64,000 nt of DNA from Acholoe squamosa (taxonomy: Eukaryota > Annelida > Polychaeta > Phyllodocida > Polynoidae), in contig OX439048.1 of the NCBI GenBank assembly GCA_949317995.1, positions 68,515,375-68,579,374 on the forward strand, in the 5' to 3' direction. This document shows positions 22,005 to 32,904 of this stretch, one piece after another. The stretch's first letter is position 1. The number at the start of each line of letters is the position of its first letter. The position numbers and the translations under genes were made by a program. Under the pieces are notes generated by a model. That model saw nothing but the letters and a program-made list of their open reading frames with translations. It ran no database searches and was not told the origin of the DNA.

Positions 22005-24249
22005 CCACCCCCCTCTACCCCCCCTTAAAAGTAGGCTACCTTTTGTGTTCAGTACTGGGTCCTATGTAAGATAAGGGGGTTTATGGAGATGTCAGGAATC
22101 TTTATCAGAGTGATATCAAATGGAAACAAGGGGCCACCTAGACTAGAAAATCCTGCTGAATCCAAAATTTGTGGTCTTGATTCTCAAAATTTGGCCAAAG
22201 GTACCTAAAAATGAGGTTTGATGATGAGAATATTTTAAAAATGTAAAAAAGTTATATTGAAAATGATTGGAACTTTTTATAGATGCAACATGCTAATCAA
22301 AGTCAGCACCTCAAACTACATATCCCAATGTTTGCCTATCCGAACCTGACAAGTACTCTGCTTGCGTATGGCTCTACCTCTCCCACATACTTCCTATCCC
22401 TTAGTCTGCCCTATCACTCATACTACCTATCCCCTGAAACATCTAGAGTTTAATTAGGTTTTCCCTCACATGGCTTAAAGGATTAAAATTTACCCCTCAC
22501 CTTTGTACCTAATTTTCTCTGTACATTCTTACCATTAGTCTACCTATCCTCAATCTGCCTATCATTCACTTTACCTATCCCTCATGGTGACTATCCCCCA
22601 AATCTGCACATCCCTCATATTTGACTGGCACATCTGTAATATTACCTAGCACCAATGTATCTTTTGAATATGCTCACCTTACAAGGTACCCTCTGTACCT
22701 ATCTCTTAAACTGTTTATTACCTATCCTCCTTGCTACCCATCCTCTTCATGCCTATCCCTCAAGCTCAATTTATAGCTTTCCTGCCTATCACAGCTTGAT
22801 CAGCTGGGATAGCTCACATCCAACCTTTGTATGATCTCTTAGTCAACCTATCCCCTAAAGAACAAATCCAACAGTCTACCTCAAGCATACATCTACTGAT
22901 CACTCATGCTATATATCCTTGAGGTTACCTATCCTTCATACTGCCTATCCTTCATGGTATATAGCCCTCTGCCTACCTAACCAGCTATCTATGTATCTCT
23001 CACCTTGTATGCTATTCTTTCTACCTTTATAATAGCTCTTATAGTCTATGCCTTGTGAAATATACCTATCGCTCATTGTACCTATCCTCAAGTCTGCATA
23101 TCACTCATGTTTACCTTACATATCCCTCAGCCCATTGAATTATCATGCTTTTCTAAAATGCCTCACCATGGCTATCATTAGACTAGCTTACTTCCTATCC
23201 TAAATGTATGTTGTTTATTCCCCTCTTCCTATCCTTCATGCTGCATATCGTTCATGCTATCCCACTTGACAAGTTAAAAAACTGAGGGCTATATACCATG
23301 AAGGATAGGCAGCCTGAAGGATAGGTAACCTCAATGATATATAGCATGAGTGATAGGTAGATGTATGTGTGAGGTAGACTGTTAAATTTGTTCCTTAGGG
23401 GATAGGTTGACTAAGAGATCAAAATGAAGGTTGGTCGTGGGCTATCCCAGCTGATCAAGCTGTGATAGGTAGGAAAGCTATAAAGTGAGCTTGAGGGATA
23501 GGTATTGAAGAGGATGGGTAGCAAGAAGGATAGGTAATAAACAGTTTAAGAGATAGGTACAGAGGGTACCTTGTAAGGTGAGCATATTCAAAAGATACAT
23601 TGGTGCTAGGTAATATCACAGATGTTCCAGTCAAACATGAGGGATGTGAACAGTTGGGGGATAGTCACCATGAGGGATAGGTAAAGTGAATGATAGGCAG
23701 ATTGAGGATAGGTAGACCTATGGTAAGAATGTACAGAGAAAATTAGGTACAAAGGTGAAGGGTAAACTTTAATCCTTTAAGCGATTTGAGAGAAAACCTA
23801 ATTAAACTCTAGATGTTTCAAGGGATACGTAGTATGAGTGATAGGTAGACTAAGGGATAGGCAGTATGTGGGAGAGGCAGAGCCATACACAGGTAGAGTA
23901 CTTGTCAGGTTGAGATAGGCAAACATTAGGATATGTAGATTCAGGTATTGACTTTGATTAGCATGTTGCATCTATAAATAGTTCCAATCATTTTCAATAT
24001 AACTTATGTACATTTTTAAAATATTCTCATCATCAAACCTCCTTTTTAGGTACTTTTGGTCAAATTTTGAGAATCAAGATCACAAATTCTGGATTCAGCA
24101 GGATTTTCTGGTCTAGGTGGCCCCTTGTTTCCATTTGATATCACTCTGATAAAGATTCCTGACATCTCTATAAACCCCCTTATCCTACATAGGACTCAAT
24201 ACTGAACACAAAAGGGAGCCTACTTTAAAGGGGGGGTAGAGGGGGGGGG
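22005..24249. mobile_element. Giant foldback element: two ~960-bp inverted arms, ~315-bp loop
   Basis: The left arm (about 22005-22972) is mirrored by the right arm (about 23287-24249). CACCCCCCTCTACCCCCCC faces GGGGGGGTAGAGGGGGGGGG. AATCCTGCTGAATCC faces GGATTCAGCAGGATT. CAGCTTGATCAGCTGGGATA faces TATCCCAGCTGATCAAGCTG. The arms contain a degenerate short repeat based on CCTATCCCTCATACTG. Arms built of short tandem repeats are a feature of foldback (FB/TU-type) elements. No coding capacity. A transcript through it would form a double-stranded RNA hairpin of nearly 1 kb. Confidence 0.9.
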
Positions 24250-24312
24250 CTGTTACACTGTGTCCATAGGTAAAGCTCTGAGTTTCACCTCCTATCTATT
24301 GAAGCTTCTTGA

Positions 24313-24361
24313 TGATGCTCCAATGAAGTGCCCTTCTGCATTAGCAGCCCTTAAAGAGTTC
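24313..24361. mobile_element. Family-H right-end fragment
   Basis: GATGATGCTCCAATGAAGTG then TTAGCAGCCCTTAAAGAG, the reverse complement of the family-H terminus, without its left half. Confidence 0.6.
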
Positions 24362-24564
24362 AGTATCATATGTGACTCAAAAAGGTGAAAATTTTCATGA
24401 AATGATGCCATTACGCCATGATTTTTCCTATATGAGATTACCGTAGTCACCCATTAAAATGCCCCTGTTACTCATAGTTTTCAATGTATGTCTACCTCCC
24501 TCCACCTAATTCAAACACTGTTTCAATGCTGAAGATGGGTTTCTTTACTCACTGTTTATCTGAG

Positions 24565-24778
24565 ACTGGCACTTTTTTTTTTATCCCCAGTACTTAAAAT
24601 GGCCAAACACTTACCAGTGGCCATATACCCATATATACATGTACACATAAATGTGCCCCATACAGTTCCATGACACTGATTATTTGATACTGGCACTTTC
24701 TTTTTACCTGGTACTTAATAGGGCCAAACAGTTGTCAATGGCCATATAACCATACACAGGCTACATTTATAAATGTCG
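24565..24778. repeat. Tandem duplication of about 120 bp
   Basis: ACTGGCACTTTTT, CAGTACTTAA, GGCCAAACA and GGCCATATA occur twice in the same order (24565-24660 and 24684-24778), diverged. Confidence 0.7.
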
Positions 24779-25010
24779 CCCACTCTATAAAAAAAAAGTC
24801 ATTGAAATAACAGTGCAATCTGGGTCCCAAAGTTGCCAGAGATTCGCGCTATTTTCACAGAGACTCCTTGTACATTTGTGTACCACCATACTGCCACATG
24901 GGGCCTCTCGGAAAAACTACACTGGTTCAATGTTTTTCAATCACGGTGGTCCACTTTTCCGAGTTTTACGAGTATCCCTGGTAGATTTAACAGTTATTTT
25001 TTACAGTGCA
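24779..25010 (-). mobile_element. Family-A MITE copy 5
   Basis: CACTCTATAAAAAAAAAGTC at the left; TAACAGTTATTTTTTACAGTG at the right, with an interior in the orientation opposite to copies 1, 2, 6 and 7. It lies about 120 bp beyond the splice donor of the minus-strand exon at 25131-25422, inside the downstream intron. Confidence 0.85.
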
Positions 25011-25130
25011 TACAGTTTTATGACATTGAATACACCCACCCATTACACAGTTCAACCAATAAGAAAAGAGCACACTCAGATATCCATTTACACAGCCTTC
25101 TACCTTTTACACAAATTAGCCTTTTCTTAC

Positions 25131-25422
25131 CTCCTTTCCGGACTGTAGAGATCTCTCGGGAATGCTGGGACCCCGTGTTCTCTAAAAGGTGACCCCTCAG
25201 GACTTGATTCTCCCGACTCTTTTTCTGACGCAGATGATGACAGTGATCCCGTGGGTGATAGGGGCGCCTGGGTGGCACATGGAGCTGGGACTACTTTTTC
25301 TGTGGTTGTATTAATCCGCAGTGTGTTCTGATTGGTTGGTTTACCGGAAGTAGTGATGAGAGAGCAAGACCTGCGACATGGCGCCAGGTATGGCTCGACC
25401 TTGACCTTCAGGAGGGAGGTAG
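25131..25422 (-). CDS. Probable internal coding exon, unknown protein (292 nt)
   Basis: On the minus strand a pyrimidine tract (TTTTTTTTTCTATTTTCAACAG class) ends in an acceptor AG at 25423-25424. The exon ends at the strong donor GGAG|GTAAGA (25131/25130). One frame is open throughout: 2 bases, 96 codons, 2 bases (5' phase 1, 3' phase 2). The peptide begins ..TSLLKVKVEPYLAPCRRSC and ends ..FPRDLYSPER. The second half is Ser/Glu/Pro-rich (SPTGSLSSSASEKESGESS), typical of a disordered, phosphorylatable segment. It lies outside repeats, between family-A and family-D copies. It is on the same strand as the exons at 61 and 40 kb and could be part of that gene, but the phases require other exons in between. 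No domain is recognised. Confidence 0.5.
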
Positions 25423-25506
25423 CTGTTGAAAATAGAAAAAAAAAATCTATTTTACAAATCCTACTTACTAAACGATATGCCATTTTGTGCATAGGTAAAG
25501 GGACCT

Positions 25507-26172
25507 GGTTCACATTTTTCAATATGGTATGACTGAAAACAGCTAGTACAATTTTGAAACACTTAAAATTGAAGTGGATAATTGTAGGTAATGCACTACG
25601 ACTGCCCTGTGTGATCAGCACTTAACACAGTAATTATGTAGGGTTTGGTAAGGCAGTCGTACCAGTGCAGTCATTACAGCAGTCTGTTGCAAAAAGATTT
25701 GGAAACGATTTTGTCAGAGGTGGTATTCCCAAAATGGAACTGACTGACCTCAGGGAATCAATTCCCTGTTGGGTTGCCAAAAGATAATTGGTCATAGAAG
25801 TAGTTTAGGAGTGGTCAGGAACTGGTGAATGCTTCCTAATTGAGAACCAATTCCCAGACAGTTCCTTTCTCCAATTCCCTGGCCTTTTGACTATGGGAAG
25901 CATTCAGGTGGAATTAATCATGGAACCACTTCCTCAACTTTTTGCAATGCAGTCTAATTTAGAGTAAGTCAATTCCATTACAGTATAATGTGGGAATTGG
26001 TCTCCCTGGGTGGAGAATCGGGAGGAACTGGAAGATGCATTAGTTACAGTGAGAATTGAATTCCAAATCTTTTCGCAACAGCCTCCTGACCATATACATG
26101 CAGCGCTATATTGGCATTAGAGTGAGTGATCCCATTACGATTTGACGGGGGCCTAGTCGTACCATCTTGAAA
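25507..26172. mobile_element. Family-D MITE copy 3, split by a family-C MITE
   Basis: The left part (25507-25676) runs from TTTTCAATATGGTATGACTG through GTGATCAGCACTTAACACAG to CAGTCGTACCAGTGCAGTC. The right part (26089-26172) carries CATTACGATTTGACGGGGGC and GTACCATCTTGAAAAATGCC. It contains one copy of the module that became the 74-bp minisatellite in copy 1. Confidence 0.85.
25677..26088 (-). mobile_element. Family-C MITE copy 2, nested in family D
   Basis: 412 bp, from CAGCAGTCTGTTGCAAAAAG to CTTTTCGCAACAGCCTCCTG (inverted ends about 25 bp). Its reverse complement aligns along its length with copy 3 at 58570. The insertion into family D is clean. It lies within about 260 bp of the exon acceptor at 25423. 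Confidence 0.85.
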
Positions 26173-26531
26173 AATGCCTTCCTGAGTTCAGAAAAGCCAT
26201 GAAACCCAACATGAATATATATGGTCTATTAAAACAAGACAGCTAGACAGAATAAAAGCTTTCAACTTTCTATGAAATTCATATGATAACGGCACTTATT
26301 TGAATACTGCTTTCAGTGCTTTAGATTAATTTCAATATCCCCTTACCAACAGCTCTTTTCAAGACCGGAGCTTATTTCAAACCCAAGCGCTTAATTAAGC
26401 CAAAACAATATTAGACGGCGTGTACATTATCTGTGCCCCAGCTGTCAGGTTCAGTCTCAATCTACCTAGATAAGTCAGTCACAGCCTTATTGTCCAAGGG
26501 TGAGCTGAGTGCTGAGTGTCTGAGTGTACTA
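26173..26531. other. Unassigned, includes family-G-like words
   Basis: ACGGCACTTATTTGAATACT and CAAGACCGGAGCTTATTTCA resemble the interior of family G (35926). This may be the left part of a larger G-type element that ends near 27001 at GGCCAATACGGTA. Confidence 0.4.
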
Positions 26532-26648
26532 CCATGGTGGCCCATATAAGCGCCCGGGCACTCATTGGTTCCAGTCCCACGGTACCCCCGACGCTTATAT
26601 GAGACCGGCGCTTATATGAGACCCTGCAGCTTAAACGGGCCACTACGG
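26532..26648. mobile_element. Family-G MITE, TA-flanked
   Basis: CCATGGTGGCCCATATAAGC at the left; AAACGGGCCACTACGG at the right. TA lies on both sides (26530-26531, 26649-26650), as in Tc1/mariner insertions. 117 bp, no coding. A second copy is at 35926. Confidence 0.75.
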
Positions 26649-27031
26649 TACCTAGGCCTGGTACTTACCCCCCTCCCTTTCCTTCTTTACTCAATTCTCT
26701 ATTCCCAGATATGGGGTCAATTTTAAAACCAAATCACTGTCCATTTCTAGTAAAAATAGGGAAAATTATGTGATTCTTTTTTTAAATTGCATGCAGAAAT
26801 AATACCCCAATATGTAATGTAAACATAAACAAACATAATAAGGCATGTAAAAGAACATACCACATTGGTCTGTACAAGAACTGGGGCACTCATTAACTTC
26901 AAGTAGGTTTTACCCCCGGCCCTCATACAAGACCGCCGCTTATTCAAGACTAGTGCGTAAGCGACAACACATGTACCTGGTGCTTTCACAGGCCAATACG
27001 GTACAGTGCTAAGCGGCAGCCTATAGCCCAA

Positions 27032-27230
27032 GCTCCACTAGGCGGCACGGGGCGGCAGCGTCACAAGCGGCACAGGTTTTCCTTGCATTGGGGTATCTTT
27101 TCTGCCTGCCAAGGAAGGAACGAAGCGTTTCGCGTCAATGTCGCGGCAATTGGCAGGCAGAAAGGATACCCCAATGCAAGGAAAACCTGTGCCGCCTGGG
27201 ACGCTGCTTCCCAGTGCTGCCTAGTGGAGC
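27032..27230. mobile_element. Long-hairpin element, arms about 85 bp
   Basis: GCTCCACTAGGCGGCAC is mirrored by GTGCTGCCTAGTGGAGC. CACAGGTTTTCCTTGCATTG and GGGGTATC are mirrored by CCCCAATGCAAGGAAAACCT. The centre contains GAAGCGTTTCGCG. GC-rich and nearly self-complementary, so it would fold into a stable hairpin in DNA or RNA. The two facing ORFs here are mirror artefacts. Confidence 0.85.
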
Positions 27231-27460
27231 CCGGGCAAGTGTCGTGTAGTGGAGCTCCGCCTTTACCCCATCTCACCCCACCCTGCCCCCATCCACTAGT
27301 TTGGTGGCTACTGATGAGCTATAAATTTTCAATATTGACCCCAGGAACCATAATCTTGTTCTGAAGGGGCCCAGCATCCCCCCAGACCCCGCCCCCCCCT
27401 GTTACAACCACCCCCCGCCCGTCCCTTACCCCAATTCCAGCGGCCTGTTGTCGCTGTTTA

Positions 27461-27644
27461 GGGCCGTTTTCCACCACCCGATATGGCCCCTCTAGCGGCC
27501 GCTAGACCCATAGCAGATGCTATTTTCGGCCGACAGATACCATGCCCCACCATTGAACCCTATGGCAGCCCCCTTGGCCAAGGTGGTTGTGTGGGGCAGC
27601 TATCGGCCGATAGAGCACTCATATCGGGTGGTGTAAAATGGCCC
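27461..27644. mobile_element. PIF/Harbinger-like MITE, TTA target duplication
   Basis: Left end GGGCCGTTTTCCACCACCCG; right end, on the minus strand, GGGCCATTTTACACCACCCG. The inverted similarity runs about 25 bp to GATATG. TTA lies directly outside both ends (27458-27460, 27645-27647). GGGCC(N)2TTTT ends and a TTA/TWA duplication are hallmarks of PIF/Harbinger. 184 bp, no transposase. Confidence 0.85.
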
Positions 27645-27995
27645 TTACCTACAATGTATCTGCGGCATCCCAGATTGAGTGACTGAGGTGAGGAGGGGAA
27701 GGTGGGGCCTTCCTGATAAATTGAATTTGCTGCAAATGTAGGAAATATTGTCTTGACTTGACCTGATTTGGGGGGTTTGAGGGGGTTTGAGTCAGGTTGT
27801 TGTTGGTACATGTAGTAGGTGGATACAGAGTGACAGGGCCAGAGGGATCAGGGCAAACCTCAAAACAAGATAATTTCTGTTCATCTCAATGGATTTTCAA
27901 AATTTAAAAGGCTATGTGTAGCTAGGGCCAACCCTAGCCCCCTTAAAACACCCTATGCCATTACTGGGCTTGTAATATATGGGTCATTCCAAGAT

Positions 27996-28948
27996 CACAG
28001 TGACGACACCTATTACCGTAATTCGAATTACGGCGATCAAAGATGGCGGCTGGTGAGTTCACTTCATTTCTTCTCTATTGATTTATAAGATATCTATGGT
28101 TTTTTCAAGCAACTTGTGAGGACAGATTGAAGTATTGGCATTCCTGCTTAATACCCAACCCTTGGATTAACTTGATGTGTACTAGTTAAGGCAGGAAAAG
28201 ACCTTTTTAAAAACGCCGGTATTACCGTAATTCAGGAAGAGGTATTACTGTAATTCTGAAGTTCACTTTGCCAAGTATTACCGTAATTCTGAGCAAAATA
28301 TTACCGTAATTCACTCTCCTTTAACACTAATGCCCAGCAGCAAATATCCTCGTGTAAATAATGCCAAAGAACAGTGCAGGCAAATGCCATAATGGGATTC
28401 CCTTGATATGGACCATAGCTCATAAGCTTCATATATCAAAAATGTATAGAATTACGGTGATACCTTGTTTGTAAACGAGAATTACGGTAATACTTGACCA
28501 CATGGATGTGATTTGATTCCTAAACGATGAATAGGTTAGCCTGAAGGGGAGAGTAGTTTTCTTAAAGCTTTTAGGAATGTGTCTGACAGATTTGGATATT
28601 CTACATGGCAGTGTATAGCCAGAAATCGAAGCAAAACTGACATGATACTCAAGAATTACGGTGATACCTATCACGAATTACGGTGATACCATGTTTTGAT
28701 AACAAATCGAATTATGGTAATACCAGTGAAAACTGGTCATGTCTCCCACACACAAACTATTGTATAAAGAAGATAACCTGGTTAACCCACGGATAGACAT
28801 GTCTCTTAACCAGATGTGTATGACCTAGGAACAGCTAAAACAACCTCTTTATATGCTAAATGTCACCTCTTGACTTTGTTTACAAACTCACCAGCCGCCA
28901 TCTTTGATCGCCGTAATTTGAATTACGGTAATAGGTGTCGTCACTGTG
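27996..28948. mobile_element. 953-bp element, 64-bp TIRs starting CACAGTG, 5-bp duplication (Transib/RAG-like)
   Basis: The terminal inverted repeats start CACAGTGACGACACCTATTA and extend through GATCAAAGATGGCGGCTGG to GTGAGTT, about 64 bp with one mismatch. AAGAT flanks both ends (27991-27995, 28949-28953). Inside, the 14-mer TATTACCGTAATTC (small variants) occurs at 28220, 28243, 28276 and 28299. Its reverse complement occurs at 28449, 28479, 28653, 28675 and 28709, a symmetric array suited to transposase binding. CACWRTG ends with a 5-bp duplication are the known signature of Transib transposons and RAG signal ends. The RAG nonamer is not seen at 12 or 23 bp spacing. No transposase ORF, so it is non-autonomous. 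Confidence 0.85.
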
Positions 28949-29143
28949 AAGATGTACTGGACATGTGGTTCATTGGACATATATAATAGCAAGGGAAACA
29001 CTTTTACACCACCAATAATATTTATATTCCTTAGTGAGGGTTCATGGCATAATTATTTTTATAGGCATTTAATTATGAATTTTCACGAGTTAGGGAATAG
29101 CACCTTCTTCTAATTATATGCAATCAAGAGGTACACCCTATAG

Positions 29144-29146
<3 letters not shown>

Positions 29147-29209
<63 letters not shown>
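29147..29209. repeat. (TA)n microsatellite
   Basis: About 31 uninterrupted TA dinucleotides. Confidence 0.98.
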
Positions 29210-29211
<2 letters not shown>

Positions 29212-31053
29212 TCAGGTATTGCAGAATGTCATCTGTGTTCTGCCCCCTTATATTGGAGCTTGGGACATTTCTCTCTCATCACCAATACCTCCCCACAAGC
29301 ATTGTTATTTGGGTCAAGAGGCAGGTCAACCTTGGTCTGCTTCAACCAACTTACATCATGGCTTGTTAGACCAGGAGGTCAATTCTTGATGCGCCACGCA
29401 CGCTCACACACAACACTATAACTTGACATCTCTATTCTTACGGGAACTTTGGTAAGATTCAGATACTGCAGTTGTAGTCTGTCAAAAAATGACCTCTTGC
29501 CCTCATGCTCATGCTCCCTTTTTTTTTTGTCGTCATGTTTTTTTTTTGTTTTTTTTTTTTGTCAGAGCTCTGTGAGAAATGATGGACCCCTGAATCTAAC
29601 AGGCATCCTTATAAAACTAATGGGTGAAATACTGTATTACAATAAAGGAGTGAAGGAGTTTATTTTCTAGAATGAAGCCCCTGATAAAGACATCAAATAT
29701 CACCCACAATGTCTGAAAAAACATATGATCGACGGCAGACTCTCCTGCTGAAATACACCCCGCCAACATGCATGTGTTTACCAGTCATGACGTCACGGTC
29801 ATGTGACCCAGCCCATAATGCACTTGGGTTTTACATTGGCTCCTGTTACCTCCCATAATGCCTTCCGGCCTCCTGGTGATAAATACAAACATCACACCAG
29901 ACCCACCTAGCGGCAAATACAAACACCAACATGACCCTAAGTGGGTAGGTAAAGTGGAAAACAATTTCATCAATTTAGAATATTTTCTCTCCACACCTTT
30001 TCCCTCAATTTTCTTTTTCTCTGGTCCAACCTACTGCTTCCTCTTACCCCTCCACCTTATGGTATCTGTCTTGTTCTTTTCCTTCACCTTAAGCAGTGGC
30101 AGATTTAGTAGCAACGAGAATGGAAAATTAAATCCTAATAATTCATCTGAGCATGGTACTTAACCTGGTAGAGCTTGACATGGGAAATATGATGCAACTT
30201 GAAATTTTCAAAAATTCCAAATATCTCTTGAGTTATTTAACATTTTGATGATTATATTTACAATAGAGATATGTCAAAATAGAGCAGGTTGTCTATGGGG
30301 CTACAGCATTGAAGGCATACAGGCAGATGGACTATGAAAATATACCTCTCCTGGAGTGGTCTCCTCCAGGGGGGAGGGGATTACAGCATGGCCACGGCCT
30401 TCCCCTCCACACCCTCATTCACACTGCTTGACCAGAGCCCTGCTCCCTTACTTTTAAACAGAAATCAATGACTTCCATCCACAAAACCATGCTTGCCATG
30501 TTTATTTTTTGTTTCTAGACCACCAGAAAATTAAATTTAAAATCTATACCCTTTTCCTGTTATCACTGACTTTAGGCACCTTTCCTAACTCTGATACTGT
30601 GCTGATGCCACTACATATTATAATTCACCTTTGATTTTCTACAACTTCTACTTATAGCACAGAGATTGTCTATATACTGACATGTAGGGTAAACCCCCAT
30701 CTATGTAACTGGCCATAAGCCTATTAGCTAATCCCCTTTCCTAGCCCAGCACTTGTTGCTAAAGACCCAGGGGTTGTGATGATAGTGGTCCTAGCTGGTG
30801 ACAGGGGAGTCCCACTACTATATACACAAACTTTGGGTTCCCTACCCTTATACATAGAGTAAAGTGTACCACATGTCTAAATAAGTTATACCAAGTGGTA
30901 GTATAGTAGGTTAGCATTAAGACAGTGTTTACAGAAAGAGAATCCATCTATTATTCACTGAGTTATGAGGAAATTAGCACAGGAAGGTATAGGCTGCATG
31001 GATGCAGGCCGCTCACAGTGAAAACATTCGCCTGTGTACCTTCTGCTCACTCG
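29210..31053. other. Unassigned stretch with a promoter-like patch near 29.85 kb
   Basis: No spliceable exon identified. Around 29850-29870, CTCCCATAATGCCTTCCGG combines a ZNF143-like core (CCCANAATGC) with an ETS core (CTTCCGG). The same pairing occurs near 49140-49160. T-runs and low-complexity sequence occupy 29510-29560. Confidence 0.4.
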
Positions 31054-31216
31054 CGTAGCTAGATTTAGAGGGGGGCACCCCCCCCTTTTTTCCAGTATTT
31101 CAGAGTTTAATCACATATTTTAGACCTCAGAATTTGCTCAAAAATAGGGGTTGTGCACCCCCCCCCCCTCACTTTGGGTCGCGTCCCCTCCTTTACCAGA
31201 TCCTGGATCCACCACG
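31054..31216. mobile_element. Family-K MITE copy 3
   Basis: CGTAGCTAGATTTAGAGGGG to CCAGATCCTGGATCCACCAC, with C-runs and G-runs inside. Related to the copies at 12620 and 17199. Confidence 0.65.
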
Positions 31217-31433
31217 GCTTCCTATTGCTGTCAGACTTTTCCGTCTCTATGCTCCCTTCATCCCACCATCCCCAATCCTTGGATATCCCCTCAGTATAAT
31301 TCTAGACACAACAAACATTCTAACCTAACATCGGTAATATGCTGCATCAACTACTCCCACCCCAAACACACATGCACTCTTATCGTCCATGTTTAGTTTA
31401 CAAATCATGCTCCATCATCTTCCCCAAATATCT

Positions 31434-32225
31434 TACTGATCTTCCCCTTTCCTCTGATCTCCCTGTCTCCTCCCTGTCTCCTCCCTGTCTCCACCCTTTC
31501 TACTCTCTGTCTCCTCCCTGTCTCCTCCCTGTCTCCTCCCTGTCTCCTCCCTGTCTCCTCCCTGTCTCCTCCCTGTCTCCTCCCTATATCCCCCTCCCTC
31601 CTCCCTTGTCCTTCCTTCCTTCCCCTTCCTCTCCCTCTTTCCCTGCCTCTCCCTATGCTGCAGCCTCTATTTCCCCTTCCTCTCCCTCCAGCTATGTATA
31701 ATCTCTTCCCCCTTCCTCCTCCCCCTCTTTTCCTCCCTCTTTCCCCCTCCTCCTAAGTCCACCTTTTCCCTTCCTCCCACCTTACTCCTTCCCTCTCTCC
31801 CCCCCTTCCCCAATCCCACTTCTCTCTCCTCTGTCCTCGACACTTCCTCTTTCTTCCCACCCTTTCCCCTTTCCTTTGATCTCCCTGTCTCCTCCCTCTT
31901 TCCCCTATCTCCTATCTCCCTTCCTCAGCCTTCCCTGCCTGCACCTTTTCTTGCCCCCTTCTTCCCTTCTTCCTTTCATTCTCTCACTTATCCCTCTTTT
32001 CTCTCCCTCGCCCATTCCCCCCGCTTTCTCCCCCTTCACCTCCCCCTCTACCTACTTCCCAGCTCTTCCTACTCTCTGACTCTGTATTTCCTCCTCCTCC
32101 TTTCCTTCCTCTTCCTTCTTTCTTCTCCCTACTTCCTTCCTCCCCCATTTCCTTTCTTTCCTCCTCTATGAGTTTTCCTCCCTCCGTGATCTACCCCTTT
32201 CCCCTGCCTTCCCCTCCCAACTACC
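31434..32225. repeat. 800-bp polypyrimidine tract with CTCCCTGTCT repeats
   Basis: Almost entirely C and T on the plus strand. 31465-31580 is a run of the 10-mer CTCCCTGTCT. Such homopyrimidine tracts can form triplex (H-)DNA. The Pro/Ser/Leu-rich ORFs here are composition artefacts. Confidence 0.95.
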
Positions 32226-32904
32226 TGACCTGTCTCAACTTCTCCGGCGACCTAGTTTGGTGGGCAAACTAAGCCTTCTCCCCTAGGTTACCATTTTGAC
32301 AAAAAATCGCTGTATTCATACACCACTTGTGTTGGACCTACTTTGACCCCAATACTGGGTGCTTGTGGGAACCAGCATCTGCTGGTATCCAACTGCCAGT
32401 CTAACTCACCAGTAACAAGCTAAGAAAAATAGTACCTCCCAGCATGCCTGTTTACCAGTGACGTAATCGTAAGACTACGAGATGGGGCCAGTGTGGACCT
32501 GTCTCTCACCGACCCTCCTCACACATCCCGGCCATTTCTCGTCCTAAAACCCACCTCTCTCCCTATAATGTCATACATAATAAACAATCAGTAAGTGATC
32601 TGACCCCTCCCCTACCCCTACACACCTACCCACCCACATGGTTTATTTACACACCCTTCTAGTCCTGATCTGCCGCTCAATAATCACTGACTCCCTCTGG
32701 TGGGAAAATAAAGAACTCAAAAGTCAACCATTCAATAACTATAACATTGGACTGTTCTGTTCTTTTTTTTTTCTGGCTACTCTAAAATATTTCTGTATTT
32801 CATTTCTTTTTTCCCCTGATGCATCATTGTTTTATTTCTCTCAATGATAACTCAATTGGGAATCTCAAGTAGAACTGAAATAAAAGCCGGTCTCGAATAA
32901 AGGC
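32226..32904. other. Unassigned sequence
   Basis: No exon or repeat that I can support. A GTGACGTAATCG word (CRE-like) lies near 32458. Confidence 0.4.

Noticed and set aside
28010..28060. RAG nonamer at 12 or 23 bp from the CACAGTG heptamer
   Set aside because: Positions 20-28 and 31-39 of the terminal repeat do not resemble ACAAAAACC, so a full recombination signal sequence is not claimed.
31134..31396. Proline-rich ORFs
   Set aside because: They arise from C-runs inside a family-K MITE and its flank.
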